Source: Linanthus parryae (Eukaryota > Streptophyta > Magnoliopsida > Ericales > Polemoniaceae). From it: a DNA stretch of 64,000 nucleotides. Made by a program: the position numbers and the translations under genes. A model generated the notes under the pieces. The model saw only the letters and a list, made by a program, of their open reading frames with translations. It was not told where the DNA came from and did not search any database. The stretch spans positions 47,549,863-47,613,862 of the forward strand of contig JALGPY010000010.1 in the NCBI GenBank assembly GCA_023055425.1, given 5' to 3'. Shown here piece after piece: positions 1 to 10,300 of the stretch; position 1 is the first letter of the stretch; the number at the start of each line of letters is the position of its first letter.

Positions 1-1
1 G

Positions 2-223
2 GTGATCTCGCAATCAAAGGAACCTAGGTCACACCAGAAATTCATGCACGTACGCAGGAAGTTCCATCTTATTCGAGATACTATCAATAGAGGAGATGTT
101 CGGATATGCAAGATTCCTACAGACGAGAATCTGTCAGATCCACTTACAAAGCCGCTTTTTCAGCGCAAGCATGAAGGGCACACTAGGAGCATTGACATAC
201 GAGATTCACCAGATTGGCTCTAG
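2..223 (+). pseudogene. copia Pol polyprotein, RNase H C-terminal fragment
   Basis: Seventy-three codons remain of a copia polyprotein tail. The segment reading 'IPTDENLSDPLTKPL' is the near-invariant end of the copia RNase H domain, and 'KHEGHTRSIDIR' followed by a WL terminus is usual for the Angela/SIRE-type group. The reading frame starts outside the window. It stops naturally, 14 bases before the LTR, so this end of the gene is undamaged. The product would be part of the element's reverse transcriptase/RNase H, with no host role. Confidence 0.85.
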
Positions 224-237
224 TGCAAGTGGGAGAC

Positions 238-1581
238 TGTTGGAATAGATGCCCTAGAGGCAATCTAGTTATTATGAACAATAATTGGCTAAAATAATCA
301 TTGTATTATTTATGGAGATATTTAATATAATGAAGTCCTTAGATTTACAAATTGTGTTGTTTATCTTAAATATCCCTAGTCCATTATACTGATTAACAGG
401 ACAATCATCTATAGACTAGTATGGGTTTGGATTGATATGGAGATATCACGATCCAACACATGGGTATGCATTATGGGTAATGGAATACTGGGTTGACCCA
501 TCTCCGAGAAGGCTACATACATATTATGTAAAGTCACAAGTGCTTCTCGCGGTGACAACGGTATTGTCATCCTTAGACTTGAAGTCACTAGATCATATAG
601 TTGTGGAATATTGTGTTTTGGTAGCGTCAAACGCTACACCGTGACTGGGTAGTCATAAAGGCACGTATCAGACACAATATGAAGCAAGCTTAGATATCGT
701 AGTGATGTAGATAGAATTTGAACCTCCCACATAATGGGAGCAATTTTCCAAGGCCACTCGAGGATTAGTGCTTATAGAATGTCTGGCCAGACTCAAATAA
801 ATCAATATGGGATATTGATGTTATTTGCACGAATAAGGCTATTCCCATGGATCGAGAAACTATGGATTGTATATACGAGTGTGACTTGTATTTCTCGTGT
901 AAAATCCGGATATAGAGACAATGGGATGAGACAATACTTTCACAAGGTTTGTCGGATGACTATTTCTATTAGTTGGGTGGAATGGATGTGTTGCTAGACG
1001 TCGCTACATGAACTAAGTAGAAACCTATGGGGTCACACGCCATATGGATTGAAATATACTTGGGAATTAATTAATATGATTAATTAACTAGAAGGATCAA
1101 AACGCAATAACTTGCTACCTTAATAGGACTAATATGCAAGTTGGACTTATCCGAACTTGAGTAGGATTATGAGAGGGCCTTTATGTAGTAACAAGTAGTT
1201 GTTGGACTATATAAAGGATGCTAATAGATTCCTTCCTACATACTAATGCATATAACATTACTTGAGTAGGAGAGAATCAAGGAAAGAGAAAGACAAACAA
1301 AGAGGCCGAACCCTCCTCTTGGTCTCCGTTGCGTGATGTCTTCTTCTTCATCCACCGTTCCTAGCTAGCACAAGGAGTTGGAGGATCTAGATCTCAATCC
1401 TAGACGTGGATCAACCGTAGATAAACAATATTTGTGTTTGAAGTTATCACAGGATATCCACAAGGGACTTGTTATGAATCATTTACTATCGTTATGAAAT
1501 TCTCTTCCTGTGATCCTTAGGGGGTCTTGATCGGATAAATTGTTGTTTATTCCGCTGCGTATCCATGATCAAAACCCTACA
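238..1581 (+). repeat. 3' LTR of the copia element, about 1.34 kb
   Basis: It begins TGTTGGAAT directly after the polypurine tract and is taken to end in CA near 1581. A TATA-like stretch (ctatataaagg, about 1207-1217) is a plausible internal LTR promoter. The left edge is firm. The right edge is inferred from the typical end sequence, because no second LTR is available for comparison. Confidence 0.7.
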
Positions 1582-1589
1582 TAAATATG

Positions 1590-2390
1590 GGTTCGATTTT
1601 TGGGGGAGCGAGCTTGCCATAACAGACACAGCGATTTGGAGGAGTGGATGCATGAAGCCATGGAGACTTTTTCTGTTGAGGAAAGAGCGCAATAGGTGGT
1701 GACTATGTTGATGGTGTGGAGAGACCGTAGCCACATAATGTTTGAAAACTTTGAAAACAAACTGAGTTCTCCATTATTACTTGCCGATCAGATCTTGACG
1801 GCGGTTCGAGAGTACGCGGCGGCCACGGCATCGGGGGACACTCAGTCTCCGACCCCAGGACCTCGAGTTCCAGACTCTACGCCATGGCAACCTCCATTGG
1901 AGGGTGGATAAAGTTGAAGAGTGATGGCGCGTGGAAGCTAAATGTTGAGAAAGTTGTGTTTGGTGTGATTTTGCGCAATCACCTAGGCCATTGTATTGCA
2001 TCTATGGCTGGGTCGCTATAGTGGGTTTCGTCTCCGCTAATCGCTGAAGGAGTGGCTCTGCGATAAGGGCTCCATCTTGCGTCCAGATTACAGGTGCGAA
2101 GATTACATGTGGAGGTTGAGTCCCAAGGTACTACAAACTGCCTCAGGAGCGGGGCAAGTGGTATTTTGGATTGTTCCGACTTTGGTACCATTATAGAGGA
2201 TTGTCGTGCTCTCTTTAGACGATTTTCGGAGTTTAAGATAGTTTGGAGTCCGAGTTCGAAGAACAAACTGGCTCATTGTTATGCTCAGTTTGGTTTGTCT
2301 CTTAGTGAAACTAGAGTTTGGATGGGAGTCACGCCTAGTTGGGCGAATGATTGTATTTTGAAAGAGTTGGCTTATGTGAGCACAAATTAA
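1590..2390 (+). pseudogene. RNase H-like (RVT_3) domain relict of non-LTR type
   Basis: Two plus-strand reading segments, about 1696-1911 and 1912-2390, together give the layout of the plant RNase H-like domain found at the end of LINE-type polyproteins and in stand-alone RVT_3 genes. In order these are a 'VWRDRSHIMFENF' lead-in, a proline-rich linker, W-I-K-L-K-S-D-G-A (first catalytic Asp region), 'GVILRNHLGH', 'LIAEGVAL' (Glu region), 'LHVEVESQ' and a terminal 'NKLAHCYAQFGLS'. A one-base frame change lies at about 1911, and stops interrupt the frame near 2019 and 2066. The gene is therefore dead. An A-rich tract follows at 2409-2420, consistent with a LINE tail. The copia LTR abuts it on the left. 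Confidence 0.7.
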
Positions 2391-2458
2391 GGAAATCCAA
2401 CTTTTCCTCAAAAAAAAAGAAGATACGAATAAGAATAAACCTATTAAACACGAATATA

Positions 2459-2523
2459 GCAAACTTAAAATCGGATATCGAAAAAAAAAATTGCAAACTT
2501 AAAATCGGATATCAAAAAAAAAA
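2459..2523. repeat. two-copy tandem repeat, 34-bp unit with A tail
   Basis: The unit gcaaacttaaaatcggatat plus a run of about ten A occurs at 2459-2492 and again at 2493-2523. The copies are nearly identical, so the duplication is recent. It may reflect slippage at a retrotransposon poly(A) tail. Confidence 0.8.
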
Positions 2524-2634
2524 TGGAGAGGTGTGAGGGATACATATGACATTGGCAACGACGGAATAAGAGAGGGAGGGACCGGGGGAAGTGAGTCTTT
2601 AGGAAAGTGAGTATTAAGGGAAGTCAACCCCTCT

Positions 2635-2710
2635 AGGATTTACCGATTAAAAATAGAAGATAGGATTTACCGATTAGAAAAAGAAGATAGGATTTACAGA
2701 TTAAAAAATG
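2635..2710. repeat. three-copy tandem repeat, 27-bp unit
   Basis: The unit starting aggatttaccgatta occurs at 2635-2661, 2662-2688 and, partly, 2689-2710. A second loose duplication follows: 'aatcaactt ggncttg(a/g)agtaattaaatgg' at 2742-2775 and 2791-2825. No gene is visible from about 2400 to 3825. Confidence 0.8.
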
Positions 2711-3425
2711 TGGGCTTCGATAGAATACATATCCAAAGCTTAATCAACTTGGTCTTGAAGTAATTAAATGGGCCATATTTGGATTTCAATAATCAACTTG
2801 GGCTTGGAGTAATTAAATGGGGCCATGGACTTCATGTACCACAAACCGGCCTCATTCAGGATCCATACGAGTCCATAACATCAAAAAACACATCAAAAAA
2901 ATATTAACAACTTAATTTTTTCTCAAAAAAAAGAAAAGAAAATCTTCATTTAAAAAAACGACAAATCAAACATTCGTGGTTTTAAGAAAATAAATCAAAT
3001 CTACTTTCTAAAATCATCAAAGCATATGTCCACTCTAGACACTGACATATGGATCTAAACTAGGATAGATCGTCGATTATAATCTATACCAATCGAAGTT
3101 AAGAACCATATTACAGATCCGAAGAATATGTTATGTGTTTTGCCATTCTTGCAGGTGCAAGTTTCTTCTACATAAAACTATTGGTAAACTTTTGCTCCTG
3201 ACCAATAAATAGGAAGGAGAAATAACTTGCTGTTGCTTGCTGATGTTTATTTTCTTCGGAGTCTTGTTTGTCGCAGTGTAAGCTTCACTTCCACTGTTGG
3301 CAAATTCTTTCCATCTAGCTGTTATCTTTCAGAATCAAATCTACTATTAGATGATTAACAACTTTCAGGGATAGTCTTGGAATTTGATATCTACTTTTAT
3401 GTACATAGGTTAGCACCCACCCAAC

Positions 3426-3801
3426 AAATATCGGTCCGCGACTGATTACATCGTGTTTTAGGATGAGAAAACATGTGTCACTCACATTTGATGCATGTAA
3501 CTCATAAAGTAATCGGATAACTTAGCCTTGCATTGTTTAGAGTAACGCATACTCATTAGTGATTACGCTCTCTCCCTCTCTCATCCCAAAAATACATATG
3601 TATAAATTATAATATTGTGGAAAAAACAACTTCAATTCATAGGTTGGTCCGCCACTTAGCATGACGACATGTTTCAAAATGTGAAAAAAAAAAACGTGTC
3701 ACTCCCATTTTATGCATGTAGCTTCGAGACCGATTATATAAGTTAGCATTCCACTGTGTAGAGTAACTCATACAGATTAGCTCTCTTTCTCCTTCTCCTC
3801 C
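3426..3801. repeat. diverged direct duplication of about 155 bp (two copies)
   Basis: The segment at about 3426-3582 recurs at about 3640-3801 in the same order: 'ggtccgc', 'cgtgtcact', 'atgcatgta', 'ttagagtaac' or 'gtagagtaac', and a CT-rich end. The second copy leads straight into the MIF-like reading frame at 3826. The duplicated unit therefore looks like an upstream leader or promoter that was copied and then diverged. Confidence 0.65.
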
Positions 3802-3825
3802 TCTCTCTCTCTCTCAGACTCTCCA

Positions 3826-4101
3826 ATGGCCAGCTACAATGCCTTCCTCACCCTGTTGTACTATCGTGAATGTCGCAAGCCCTATGGAAGTGCAGGGGTG
3901 TACGATGGATGTGGTGAGTACTATCACACCCAAAATGGTTCATGTGCTGCATGACACTGCGATCGTGCGGACCACCGCCGTGAAGAAGTTGCACTCAACC
4001 TTGATCCCACGTTGGTCCAGATCCTAGCTCATGGAGGGTGTTTGGATGAAGAATTAAAACATGGGATTTCATCAAAAACCAGAATTTCTAATTCTCTCTA
4101 A
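3826..4101 (+). pseudogene. mini zinc finger (MIF) / ZF-HD dimerisation domain relict
   Basis: From the ATG at 3826 the frame reads M-A-S-Y-N..., then Y-R-E-C-R-K at residues 13-18, G-V-Y-D-G-C-G-E at 24-31 and S-C-A-A at 39-42. This is followed by a TGA at 3952-3954, then H-C-D-R-A-D-H-R-R-E-E-V and an open frame to TAA at 4099-4101. In MIF and ZF-HD proteins the conserved pattern is Y-x-E-C-x-K ... V-D-G-C-x-E ... C-A-A-C-x-C-H-R-x-F-H-R-R-E. The TGA falls exactly where the second Cys of C-A-A-C belongs, so a single TGC-to-TGA change explains it. MIF proteins are short and intronless, bind ZF-HD transcription factors through this zinc finger and act as inhibitors of them. A CT-rich leader (3790-3818) precedes the ATG. 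Spacing to the family is imperfect (the NHAA segment is replaced), so this is an old or diverged copy. Confidence 0.6.
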
Positions 4102-4751
4102 AAAATGACTTTGGATAAATTGTTATCGGCATTTTGAAAATTCTGCATCATTAAAATGAGGAATTTTGAACGACCAAATTAGAATTTCAAATTCCACCTA
4201 AATAATAGTTGTCATTTCAAATTCCATGATGATATAAAAAATGGGAACAATTGAAAGAAAAAAAGAACAAAAAAATGTTTCCACCCCCTGCAAACTTGGT
4301 GGGTGATCTATAATTCCCTTTGTAAACCTTCAAAGAGTCTTAAGATCTGCCTGATCCTGTAATGGGAATTGGGAAAGCCTCCCCTCCTCTTAAACTTTTA
4401 TGTACATACAAAAAAAACGGGATATTGTAGCATGAGCTGGGACATCTGGCAATACTGCCAAGATAGAACAATAGTGGTATGTGATGTCAGTACCGTGGCC
4501 CCAGGGGCGGCTCTGGTGGTGGTCGGAGTGGCGGTCTAGTGGTCTGAGTTTTGGTGGTCCAGTAAATGTGGAATTGCTTGCATAAAAATGACATGGCAAT
4601 AGATACAGGATTTTCAAAATTCGACATCCTTGGGTAGAATTAAAACGTGGAATTTAGCCTCTGGAAATTCTAACTTCTGGTGATGGGATTTTCAAAAATC
4701 TATGATAGTTGATATTATATCCAAACAAGCAATTTTGAAATGGTAGGATTT
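4102..4751. other. gene-free AT-rich repeats, 'tgtttgga' type
   Basis: No coding signal is seen. Degenerate copies of 'aattaaaacatggaattt' and 'tccaaaca/tgtttgga' ends (about 4040-4080, 4625-4660, 4717-4725) suggest decayed small DNA transposons. The non-autonomous LTR element at 4752-6726 was inserted into this repeat. Confidence 0.4.
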
Positions 4752-5086
4752 TGATACGGGTCAACCGTATCGTACGAATCCGCCGTATTATAATTATCGT
4801 TATTTAGCGCCAGTTATTTTATTTAATTAATTGTTCTTAGTTAATTATTTAACTAGTCGTTTATTTATTTAGTTAGTTCGGGCTGAGCTCATTAGGTCAA
4901 TCTGTCTAGGTTAGGGTTAGTTTATTTTACTATTTAAGCAGTGTAGTTCTTCAGTTTTAAGCATGGAATAAGAATTGTTTTGAGTTTATTTGAGTTCATT
5001 TTGTTTCGTTAGTTTTTCGTAGCTCCATGAACTACTGGTAGAGATTCGTAGCCTCTAAAGCTACTGGTACGATACTGGTTGTATCA
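4752..5086 (+). repeat. 5' LTR of the non-autonomous element
   Basis: TG...CA boundaries with TGATAC/GTATCA terminal inverted ends. Co-linear with 6365-6726 over its whole length. Confidence 0.85.
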
Positions 5087-5127
5087 ATTTGGTGTTTTCA
5101 TTGATTTCACCATCCAACTGGTGAATC

Positions 5128-6291
5128 ATGACGAACATCGAAGAATTGATCATTCTCCAAGATCCTGAAGACCTTGAAGAACTCTGCAAGCAAGTGAATG
5201 CAACAATAAATTATCTCACCATGACAGAGCTGGCACACCTTCAAGCAAGTGGGTATCTCACCATGACAGAGTTGAACGGCATCAAAGCTAGCGGGAGTCG
5301 TCTCCGAGTAGTGACCACTGCGGAGTTCTATCGGATCCAGGAGCAGATCTACGAAGGCCGCTTGCCGGTGCCGCCAACCACGCCGCCACCTGCTGCAATT
5401 CCGGCGACCACGCAGCAAAACCATGACACACAGCAGCAGCAGGTTCAGAAGATCCAACCGCCCTCAACGCTGGCGTTGTCCCCTGCGATAGCCTATTAAA
5501 AAACATCGACCCAATCGCCGGCGAACAACCATAAGCAGCATCCCCTATCTCCGCCGCTCAAACCGCCTCCGGCGACCGGTGGATCGGCTCCTATGTCGCC
5601 TCTGTTGCAGCTCGGCCACCAACCGAGTCTTAGCAAACCCCAAAACCCCGACGATGAATTCCAGGTTCCCAATCTGCATCCAATCCCGCCCGAGCCGCCG
5701 GACAAAGCCAGCCCCCATCGTGAATTTTCGTCGCTTCAGTCGCCGTCCGGCCATCACCAAGAGCAGACGGCGTACACATCAACCCGCCCGCCGTCGGCCT
5801 CAAGAGCCCTCATTCCAACCGCCCTTAACCACATCAACGACCATCTTCCGACCGGCGATGACACACCAGATCTAGGTTCGCCTGCGAAGACCCTATCGCC
5901 GTTCTCCGCCGTTCAAAACAACGGGTTGAAGATGGCTCTTTGGCGGCTCGATCTAGCCACCGACTGGTTTTTGGCTCACTTTGAGCCATCGGCTCCAAAC
6001 CAGCTCATTCGGGCTCACGGCTTCCTTCTGGCTCGACTCGAGCCGATGGCTTCTACGCGGCTTGGCAGCTTCCGGTCGGCTCATCTCAAGCCACCGGCTC
6101 CTAATTGGCTCCAAGTCAGCCGCCAATTTCTTTTTGGCTCCTTTTTTAGCCGTGTCGACATTTTTTGGAGCCGCATACCCTTACCTAGGGTTTTCGACCA
6201 TTTGAGTCCGTTTTCGACCTCAATTTTTTCACATTTGGCTTCGAGAGTGGTGTTCGCAAGCTCGTTCGTCTTCAATTTGATCCAGGCATAA
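5128..6291 (+). pseudogene. proline-rich protein of the non-autonomous LTR element, one in-frame stop
   Basis: The ATG at 5128 lies about 40 bases past the left LTR. The frame runs for 123 codons to TAA (5497-5499). It then continues open in exactly the same frame to the stop just after 6291. The second listed open segment (ATG at 5593) is therefore the continuation of the first, and the ancestral product was about 387 aa. Residues 30-60 carry two near copies of 'Y-L-T-M-T-E-L' about 16 residues apart. Then comes a Pro/Gln-rich region rich in PPTTPPPA, followed by a Ser/Pro-rich tail. The segment has GC-rich codon usage unlike the surrounding AT-rich DNA. I do not recognise the family and see no zinc knuckle. 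It could be a highly diverged Gag or a captured sequence. Confidence 0.55.
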
Positions 6292-6364
6292 CAATTTTTG
6301 GGCATTTTAAAGGTTTTTCGCGCATCCACCTTGAGGACAAGGTGGTTTTCAACCATGGGGGAGT

Positions 6365-6726
6365 CGATACGGGTCAACCGTATCGTACGGATCCGCCGTA
6401 TTATAATTATCGTTATTTAGCGCCAAATATTTATTTTAGCACCAGTTATTTATTTTATTTAATTAATTGTTGTTAGTTAATTATTTAACTAGTCGTTTAT
6501 TTATTTAGTTAGTTCGGGCCGAGCCCATTAGGTCAATCTGTCTAGGTTAGGGTTAGCTTAATTTACTATTTAAGCAGTGTAGTTCTTCAGTTTTAAGCAT
6601 GGAATAAGAATTGTTTTGAGTTTATTTGAGTTTATTTTGTTTCGTTTCGTAATTTTTCGTAGCTTCACGAACTACTGGAAGAGATTCGTAGCCTCTCAAG
6701 CTACTGGTACGATACTGGTTGTATCA
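6365..6726 (+). repeat. 3' LTR of the non-autonomous element
   Basis: Same order and content as 4752-5086, ending GTATCA at 6726. It contains an extra duplication-like segment near 6425-6447 and a T-to-C change at its first base. Confidence 0.85.
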
Positions 6727-7364
6727 AATTTGTAATTACAAGTTTGATAAAATTCCATCTTTTAATACGTCATTCAAACACACCAACAAGAAAGCACGAC
6801 GAGACATGAGAAATCACTGATAGCAAAAAAGTACTACTACTAAATATGCTAAACGTCATCTTACACAATTACACACCACTTTTGAGTAATACTGCGCTTC
6901 TTATAGCTCAACCAGTAGAACTCGAGATCTTAATGATTATTGCTTCAGCCGGGTTTAGTTGTTGAGAGCTTCTCATGAATATTCAGGTAGAAAAGGAAAT
7001 AAAATAAAAAGAACAAGAAACAAAAAACACCAGGATTTTTTAAAATTAAAATAAATATAGTTGGGACATGGGATAAGGGGATAATCAATTAAGACCCTTA
7101 AGTTTCTCCTTTTGCAAGAAGAGATTGAAATGACAACAGGAATTGCAATACAAGAGAAACAAATTTTAAGATTCAGACAAGTAAACCCACAAAATCAAAT
7201 GCATATACAATACAACAAACACCTTAAAAACTTATACCCCCACACAAAATAGATTCAATGCCAACATCCCCTGCTGCACAGCTTCCTAACTCGAGACGAT
7301 ACAATACAAGTGGGGATTTGCTTTTGAATATCTCCCTCTTTTTACAGGGTTGCGGCCTACCTTT

Positions 7365-10300
7365 TCATGTTTCTGCATGCGAAGGTTGCACGCAGCAAAA
7401 CCATTTCTTCTGCAAAATTAGAACAAGCAAAACCACATAAATAATGGAATGTGGATGAGAATGAGGAAAAACAATGTAGTTGGAAAAAGGATTGTACAGT
7501 AGAGAAAGATAGTTAAACCCAAAAAAGACCGAGGAAAACAAAAATGCAACCCTAATAGACGCGACGCATTTAAAGCCACAAATCAGCTATTTCAGTTCCC
7601 TGCTCACCGTCTGAATTTTCCACCTACTACTTCCTAAGCGTTACTCCACAAATGTGGAGCAAGATCATTGATCTGATTTAACTTTCGACCAATCAAGAAG
7701 AAACTCAACACATTCAGTCTGTTTGGATGGACTGAATTATTACATGAACGGTGTTTGGATGGATGATTCCAAAATATCTTCGTATTTTAAAATCCCAGTA
7801 TTTCAAATGAAGAGATATGTAATGACAGGTTTAGAAATACTTGGTTTGGATGCTATTGGACCTGGGTGAAATTCAACTTGGGCCTGAAGTAAGAAATAAT
7901 ATGGGCTGGAATTTGTAAAACTAACCCAGAGCCTGTCATGTCACTATACCCTACACAGACAAAGCCTTCACATGGGAGGTGCGCGACAGAAGATGGCGGC
8001 GGCTTGACAGTTGATGGTGGTCAGAATGCGCAAATGGACCAGAACATGATTCTTCTCACCTTCATGTCAGATATAACATTGTGCATGGTGATTGTCGAGC
8101 GGAAGGGTGATCTTTTATGGGTTGTTTATACATGCAGGCAGCTCTGTTGATGGTGCGGGGGGTATGACCATGGTGGAACTGATAGTTGATGGGTGGATAG
8201 TGGATGGTCAAAGATGCTGTGGGGTGGTCGGAGTGGCGGCGTGATGTCAAAGTGACGTGACAGAGTAAATATTTTACTCTTTTTTCTTTCTTTCTTTTTT
8301 AGATGAAAAGAAAAATGACAAGGTATTACTATTTTTACATTTTTCTTTTGGGTTTAAAAAATAACCAAACAGGTGCACTTGTGTGTTTGGTTATTTTTTA
8401 AACCCAAAAAAAAGAATAATATTTAAAAACTAACCGGGATTCGGCCCTTGTCCGGATCCAGATTTACAAGAAAAATTTGATTTAATCTATCTCACCCAAA
8501 TGGACTGGATCAATGTAGATTATAATCCTATTATCTACATTAATTCAGCTCATCCAAATACCCCAAATAAGCGTAATTGCAGATCTGTTGATAGAAAATA
8601 GTGATATTGTCTCAATGGAACAGGTGCACTTGTGTATAAGAGGAACTTACAGATTGGGGCTTGGTTGAATTTACTCCATGCTTCAAGACAGCATCTGATT
8701 TTCCTGGTGATCCAGGTTTGCCACCACCACCAGTCTTCTTCTCATCCCTGGCCTTGTTGAATATCACTGTAAACCCCTCAGCTGATGCGGGATCATTTAC
8801 ATCCCACTCACCGAACTTCGGCAATGGACGTCCCTTGTCCTGAAAGTGATAAACAGGACACAGATGGGTTACACAAGAGAGTTGCATATACATTATTGCA
8901 ATTGTGTCACTGATTTCGTCTGTCAAAGCTTATCATGAGATGTTTCTGATACGTGTAGTTTTAATTACTTTTTACTGCAGATTTTCATATTAACAACCAA
9001 TAATCATCTGTGTAAGCTTAGTGAAGCAAAAACTGCGCAGGAGATACATGAAAAGCAAACTCGGAAACTGTAAGTTCAGGGGACTTCTGTTCCGTGCAAG
9101 AGATCTCTCCTTATTAGAAGCTTAAGCTTCAGTTCAAAACAATGCAACTGAGACTCGATATCACTTCAGAAACAGTGGCTTCACTGCTGTCACAAGGAAC
9201 CGGATGTCTTTTTCTAGGCAAGTCAGGTAGCAGAACATAACTTCCAACAGGTTCTATTTTCTGGTATATTAAGTTCTAACAGGTACACTATCAATCTGGG
9301 AACTTTTTACGTATTTACCTTAAATGTTTGTCCATGAGGGAACATTACTAGAGTTTTGACCAGAAAAAGACATGGAATGGGACTTGTAATGGTTTTAGAT
9401 TTAGCAAAGCATGTTAAGTCACTATAAAACAACTGGAAGAAGCACTCCCATTGTACTGAATTCCATACGGTACAGCATTCCTGATCTGGTTCCCGTTCCA
9501 AGAACCGGAATGATCCACATTCCGGGTAACATAGTTCATATACACCTAAATTACTAATGATCCCTTTCACCTCGGCGGCAAGAGCATTGAAATATGCTCT
9601 GGGCCTGGGGTTCACCCCTTGATCAGAGAGCACATTCTGAGCACCTAAAGTGCATATCTCCAGAAGATCACAGTAACTAATACTGGACCCTATTGATTGG
9701 AGGGATCACCCAGATTTGAAAAACTCGCCTCAAAATACCTGATATGAACAATTTCTCGGGAATGCCCATTATTTAGGCAGAACTCTCCTCTATCTATTGA
9801 CACCTACAACAGTATCTGAGAGCTCTATGAACAAGTTTGCACAACCAAATACAAGAACAGCCTCTATAACCAACAAACGACAGAGATCAGAATGATAAAC
9901 TCGCAGAAGCACTCTGTACTGGGAGAAGAACCTCCTAAAAGTAAACTAATCAGCAAAAACTACATACAACACACACGTGAAATGTCTGACCCGGTAAATA
10001 TCGAAATGACGGAAAGCCTATACGCAGGTATCCCTTCAATCTCTTTCCCTCAACTTTTTTACTGAAGTTATATAGCTTTTTTCTTTAAGAGATACTGGGG
10101 ATTTGAAAGGACATACCAGAACACTGAATCACTGATAGCATGTAACGCCCTAACCACTACAATTTAGAAATTTGACAATCCTTGGCTATCATCAACAACT
10201 GTCAATGAGAACAATACGACCAAGCATCAAAAACTAAAGCTCAACCTATTCACTCCCAGTTACCTGAACTAACTCTTAAATAAATCAAATGACAAAATTC

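Larger units (their letters stand above)
1..1581 (+). mobile_element. 3' end of an Angela/BARE-like Ty1-copia retrotransposon
   Basis: The stretch joins the end of a copia pol reading frame (RNase H C-terminus, stop near 221), a purine-rich polypurine tract (about 227-237) and a long terminal repeat that opens TGTTGGAATAGATGCCCTAG at 238. That opening is characteristic of BARE/Angela-lineage LTRs. The LTR ends close to 1581 after the usual sequence containing 'ccgctgcgtatcc'. The 5' part of the element lies outside the window, so neither LTR divergence nor the target-site duplication can be read. Lineage assignment is from memory of the terminal motif and the RNase H tail. Confidence 0.85.
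4752..6726 (+). mobile_element. non-autonomous LTR retrotransposon (gypsy-like, LARD/TR-GAG type), nearly complete
   Basis: Two LTRs flank an internal domain of about 1.28 kb. The left LTR (4752-5086, 335 bp) opens TGATACGGGTCAACCG and closes GTATCA. The right LTR (6365-6726, 362 bp) starts CGATACGGG, so the first T is mutated, and carries an extra stretch of about 25 bp with 'tattttagcacc'. Flanking 5-mers are gattt (4747-4751) and aattt (6727-6731), an imperfect target-site duplication. After the left LTR comes 'atttggtgttttcattgattt', typical of some gypsy elements. Before the right LTR come 'ccttgaggacaaggtggtt' and a GGGGGAG polypurine tract, the usual gypsy pre-LTR arrangement. No protease, reverse transcriptase or integrase is present. 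A single proline-rich reading frame fills the interior. Confidence 0.85.

Noticed and set aside
9307..9633. 108-codon minus-strand ORF
   Set aside because: It lies in NOI intron 1, with no recognisable domain and no intron or promoter signals.
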